A program made the position numbers and the translations under genes. From the NCBI RefSeq assembly GCF_002224125.1, contig NZ_NCSM01000072.1, positions 9,676 to 73,675 of the forward strand: a stretch of 64,000 nucleotides of DNA. The letters run 5' to 3'. This document shows positions 61,707 to 64,000 of this stretch, one piece after another. The stretch is from Streptomyces sp. NBS 14/10 (GTDB taxonomy: Bacteria; Actinomycetota; Actinomycetes; Streptomycetales; Streptomycetaceae). A model generated the notes under the pieces. That model was not told the origin of the DNA, searched no databases, and saw nothing but the letters and a program-made list of their open reading frames with translations. How positions within the stretch are numbered: position 1 is the stretch's first letter; each line of letters begins with the position of its first letter.

Positions 61707-63221
61707 ATGCAGCGTCGGACACGTCTGTACAAGCCGTCCCACGTCTTCGACCGCGGCGCGGAGTGGGACGCTCTCTCAGCCTTTGTGAGTCGGCCTTCGC
61801 CGCACGCCATGCTCGGGATCGTCAGCGGCAGGCGGCGCATGGGCAAGACCTACCTCCTGCGCGCCCTGGTCGAGCAGCACGGAGGCTTCTACTTCGGGGC
61901 CACGGCGGCGACAGAAGCAGAGTCGCTGCGCCAGTTCGGCGCGGCCCTTGCCGATCACGCGGGATCTCCCGTGCCATTCGCCTTTTCCACCTGGGACGAC
62001 GCGATCTCCTATTTGTTCGGCCTCGCCGGACCTCGGCACGCGGACGCGCCGCTGCTCATGGTCATCGATGAGTTTCCGTACCTGGCGAAGACCGCTCCGG
62101 AGCTTCCGTCGCTGATCCAGCGGGAGATCGACCGCTTCCAGACCGACGAGAGCCGGATGCGGCTGCTGCTGTGCGGATCAGCGATGTCCGTCATGGGTGG
62201 TCTACTGGCGAGTACCGCACCCCTGCGGGGGCGCGCGCAGATGGAGCTTGTGGTTCGCCCTTTCGGATATCGGGCTGCCGCCGACTTCTGGGGGGTCGCC
62301 GACGCCCCGCCCCTCGCGGCCCGCCTCCATGCCGTGGTCGGCGGCACGCCGGCGTACCGGCGGCAGTTCCTGGGCGACGATGTGCCCGGCAGCCTGGAGG
62401 AGTTCGACGACTGGATCTGCCGTACGATCCTGTCCCCCTTCAGCCCTCTCTTCAGAGAGGCGCGGTATCTGCTCGCCGAGGAGGCGGACATCCGGGACAC
62501 CGCGCTGTACCACTCGGTCCTCGCCGCGGTGGCCCAGGGCAACACCACCCGGGGCGGGATCGCGGGCTATATCGGCCGTAAGTCAGTGGATATCTCGCAC
62601 CCTCTCCATGTGCTGGAGGACAGTCATCTGCTGGTGCGGGAAGCGGACATCTTCCGGGCTGGGAAGTCGCAGTACCGCATCACCGAACCACTGATCAATT
62701 TCTACGAGGCCGTGATGCGACCCGCCTGGGCCCGTCTGGAGAGTGGCCAGGCGGCCGAGGTGTGGGCCCAGTCCGCGGAGCGTTTCGCGGCCCAGGTGGC
62801 CGGGCCGCACTTCGAGGCGGTGTGCCGTGAGTACGTGCTCGGGCCCGGGCGGTCCCTATTGGGCCCGGCCTTGGGCGAGGTCGGCTGTGGTGTGGTGACA
62901 GACCCGGCAGCGCGGCGGCAGATTCAAGTCGACGTAGCCGTGGTCGAACCCGGGTCCGGGGGAAGAAAGCCGGCGGTCCATCTGCTCGGTGAGGCGAAGT
63001 GGGGCACGCTCATGGGGCTGAGCCACCTGGAGCGCCTCGCTCGGGCACGGGAACTCCTCGCCGGACGCGGCATGGACACCGGACAGTGCGCGCTGGCCTG
63101 CTTCAGCGCCGCAGGCTTCAGCGAGGCGCTGCGCGGCGCGGCGGCACGCGGCGACGACGGTGTACTGCTCATCGGCGTCGACGAACTCTACGGCGAGGCG
63201 GTGCTTGCTCCGCCACGCTGA
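61707..63221 (+). CDS. AAA ATPase of the COG1672/DUF234 type
   Basis: 504 residues. Walker A GRRRMGKT (about 41-48), Walker B PLLMVIDEFPYL (about 112-123), then sensor-like LLLCGSAMSVMGG and the conserved RGRAQMELVVRPFGYRAAADFWG. The C-terminal half has the DUF234-like part with VDVAVVEPGSGGRKPAVHLLGEAKWG and matches predicted nuclease or substrate-binding regions in archaeal-type ATPases. It may belong to a mobile or stress-response system. A symmetric operator-like element lies directly upstream. Confidence 0.85.
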   Translation: MQRRTRLYKPSHVFDRGAEWDALSAFVSRPSPHAMLGIVSGRRRMGKTYLLRALVEQHGGFYFGATAATEAESLRQFGAALADHAGSPVPFAFSTWDDAISYLFGLAGPRHADAPLLMVIDEFPYLAKTAPELPSLIQREIDRFQTDESRMRLLLCGSAMSVMGGLLASTAPLRGRAQMELVVRPFGYRAAADFWGVADAPPLAARLHAVVGGTPAYRRQFLGDDVPGSLEEFDDWICRTILSPFSPLFREARYLLAEEADIRDTALYHSVLAAVAQGNTTRGGIAGYIGRKSVDISHPLHVLEDSHLLVREADIFRAGKSQYRITEPLINFYEAVMRPAWARLESGQAAEVWAQSAERFAAQVAGPHFEAVCREYVLGPGRSLLGPALGEVGCGVVTDPAARRQIQVDVAVVEPGSGGRKPAVHLLGEAKWGTLMGLSHLERLARARELLAGRGMDTGQCALACFSAAGFSEALRGAAARGDDGVLLIGVDELYGEAVLAPPR

Positions 63222-63239
63222 TCGGCCCGGTGTTCCACC

Positions 63240-63264
63240 GGCCCCGGGCACCGCGGCCGGGGCC
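63240..63264. terminator. Stem-loop after the ATPase gene
   Basis: GGCCCCGG (63240-63247) and CCGGGGCC (63257-63264) make a perfect 8-bp stem with a 9-nt loop, 19 bp after the ATPase stop and in the gap to the convergent small gene. Confidence 0.5.
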
Positions 63265-63325
63265 CGCTTCGCGCGTGACCGTGCGGAGGGCGGCCGCCCT
63301 GCGCCGGACGAGACGGCAGTGGCGG

Positions 63326-63616
63326 CTACGGTATGAAACGAACCGTTACCCTCGCCCAGCCGTCCGAACTCACGTACTTCCATTCGCCGACTTCGTCGGC
63401 CGAGAGCATTGCCTCGGAGTACAGGACTGCGACCAGGAGTTTCCAGGGATCCTCTCGCTCGGTGGTTTCCTCGCGCGACAGATCGCGCAGCGACTTGTCG
63501 GCTGCCTTGAATATGGCAGTGCGGACATCGAAATACCGCGCACGGTCGGCTGTTCCTGTGGTGACACCGGCTGCGCTGATGAACGTCCATTCCGCGTGCC
63601 AGGGTCCATCTGCCAT
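63326..63616 (-). CDS. Small uncharacterised protein
   Basis: 96 residues from the ATG at 63614-63616, with GGAGTGATC upstream; the frame is open 117 bp further upstream but would run into the palindromic element. The sequence MADGPWHAEWTFISAAGVTTGTADRARYFDVRTAIFK begins with a beta-rich segment; the C-terminus (DEVGEWKYVSSDGWARVTVRF) is also strand-rich. No family is recognised. GC bias is weaker than in nearby genes, which could mean recent acquisition. Confidence 0.55.
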   Translation of the reverse strand: MADGPWHAEWTFISAAGVTTGTADRARYFDVRTAIFKAADKSLRDLSREETTEREDPWKLLVAVLYSEAMLSADEVGEWKYVSSDGWARVTVRFIP

Positions 63617-64000
63617 GGTGATCACTCCGGCGAAGTGCTCTGTGAGTTCTGTCTGCGCGAGGGGCCCTGAGTTTGCGGTGAATACGAGACAGAGACACGC
63701 CGTGGCGTCGGCGTGTCGCCGTCCGATATTCACCGCAAACTCAGGGTGATCGCCCGGCGGCAGCAGCAGCGGCGGCGGTGTCTATGCGGGCGCCATGCCT
63801 CGCTGACGCTGGGCGTGAAGCCGGGCGATGGCCCGTAGCTGTCGCCGCTCATAATCCCGCTTGACGCGGCGGGGCGCGGGGGCGCCGGAACCGAGTTGAT
63901 CAAACCCCAGCGTCCCTGGAAGCCGCTCTCTACCCGACCCGGGACGATTCACTTTGCACCACGGCCCGTCCAGTTTTCGTTATCGGCGTCGCCCCCGCCC
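63617..64000. other. Gap with palindromic element and uncertain ORF
   Basis: This stretch contains the 82-bp palindromic element at 63665-63746. Beyond it, on the minus strand, a frame with a TAG at 63782-63784 reads up to a GTG at 63950-63952 (56 codons, ending RRVKRDYERRQLRAIARLHAQRQRGMAPA). Its first half has weak third-position GC and no ribosome site, so it could be the tail of a decayed gene. No other feature is seen to the window end. Confidence 0.4.
63665..63746. mobile_element. 82-bp palindromic element (MITE-like or long hairpin)
   Basis: CCCTGAGTTTGCGGTGAATA (63665-63684) is repeated exactly in reverse complement at 63727-63746. The 42-bp interior holds a second perfect hairpin, GACACGCCG-tggcgt-CGGCGTGTC. 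The composition differs from the neighbours. It resembles the terminal repeats of an insertion element with the interior lost, but no target-site duplication is visible, so a mobile origin is unproven. Confidence 0.5.

Noticed and set aside
63782..63952. 56-codon minus-strand frame at the right edge as a real gene
   Set aside because: No ribosome site, weak third-position GC in its first half and no recognised family; kept only as a possible remnant in the gap entry.

Overview
The window is chromosomal DNA from a Streptomyces-like actinomycete. GC content is very high, codons end almost only in G or C, GTG and TTG starts are common, and Shine-Dalgarno boxes of the GGAGG type precede most starts. 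Typical Streptomyces families are dense: membrane Ser/Thr kinases, two-component systems paired with ABC exporters, TetR/LacI/BlaI regulators, secreted Tat and trypsin-like proteins, and TerD. I found no rRNA, tRNA, CRISPR array, phage block or intact insertion sequence, so this looks like ordinary chromosome with accessory modules.

Layout, left half. 1-5.05 kb: the end of an aminoglycoside-phosphotransferase-like gene, a TetR / enoyl-CoA hydratase / thioesterase operon, small proteins, and an AraC regulator divergent from a DUF2000 gene. 5.2-10.9 kb: a kinase with a PQQ-type beta-propeller, a TauE/SafE exporter and two CNNM/CBS membrane proteins. 11.1-15 kb: a tellurium-resistance-like group (TerB, TerD, a membrane protein, a TatA paralogue) around a BlaI/M56 regulator pair, with matching BlaI-like operators in front of terB and terD. 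15-17 kb: a membrane acyltransferase and a TetR regulator. 16.9-18.2 kb: a gene-free stretch holding a large imperfect inverted repeat. 18.2-19.6 kb: a second kinase with a coupled small protein. 19.8-25.2 kb: an FtsX-type ABC exporter divergent from a NarL-type two-component system. 25.3-29.7 kb: secreted proteins.

Layout, right half. 29.8-35.2 kb: a second two-component system divergent from an ABC-2 exporter, one permease of which carries a lectin-like extracellular insert. 35.2-41.1 kb: a four-gene operon (nitrilase-family hydrolase, two-fold-repeat membrane protein, amidase, MetX-like hydrolase) read away from a LacI regulator, with three operators between them. 41.1-43.6 kb: a 2-hydroxyacid dehydrogenase and two uncharacterised proteins. 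43.7-49.7 kb: a MacB-like efflux system divergent from an OmpR-type two-component system. 49.7-59.3 kb: a signalling and conflict-type cluster with a TPR protein, a trypsin-like FG-GAP protease, EACC1, a caspase-like protease fused to three membrane-linked PH-like modules, a transmembrane protein with a type-1 periplasmic-binding-protein fold, and a third kinase. 59.3-64 kb: an MFS exporter with a divergent ArsR-type regulator, an AAA ATPase behind a symmetric operator-like site, a small protein, and an 82-bp palindromic element.

Main points of interest: (1) the EACC1 plus caspase-(2TM-PH-like)x3 pair; (2) the BlaI-operator link between a peptidase-type sensor and tellurium-resistance-like genes; (3) the LacI-controlled amide-catabolism operon with an unrecognised two-fold-repeat membrane protein; (4) the large inverted repeat with an AT-rich heart. 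Function assignments rest on motif recognition by eye. No database search was run.
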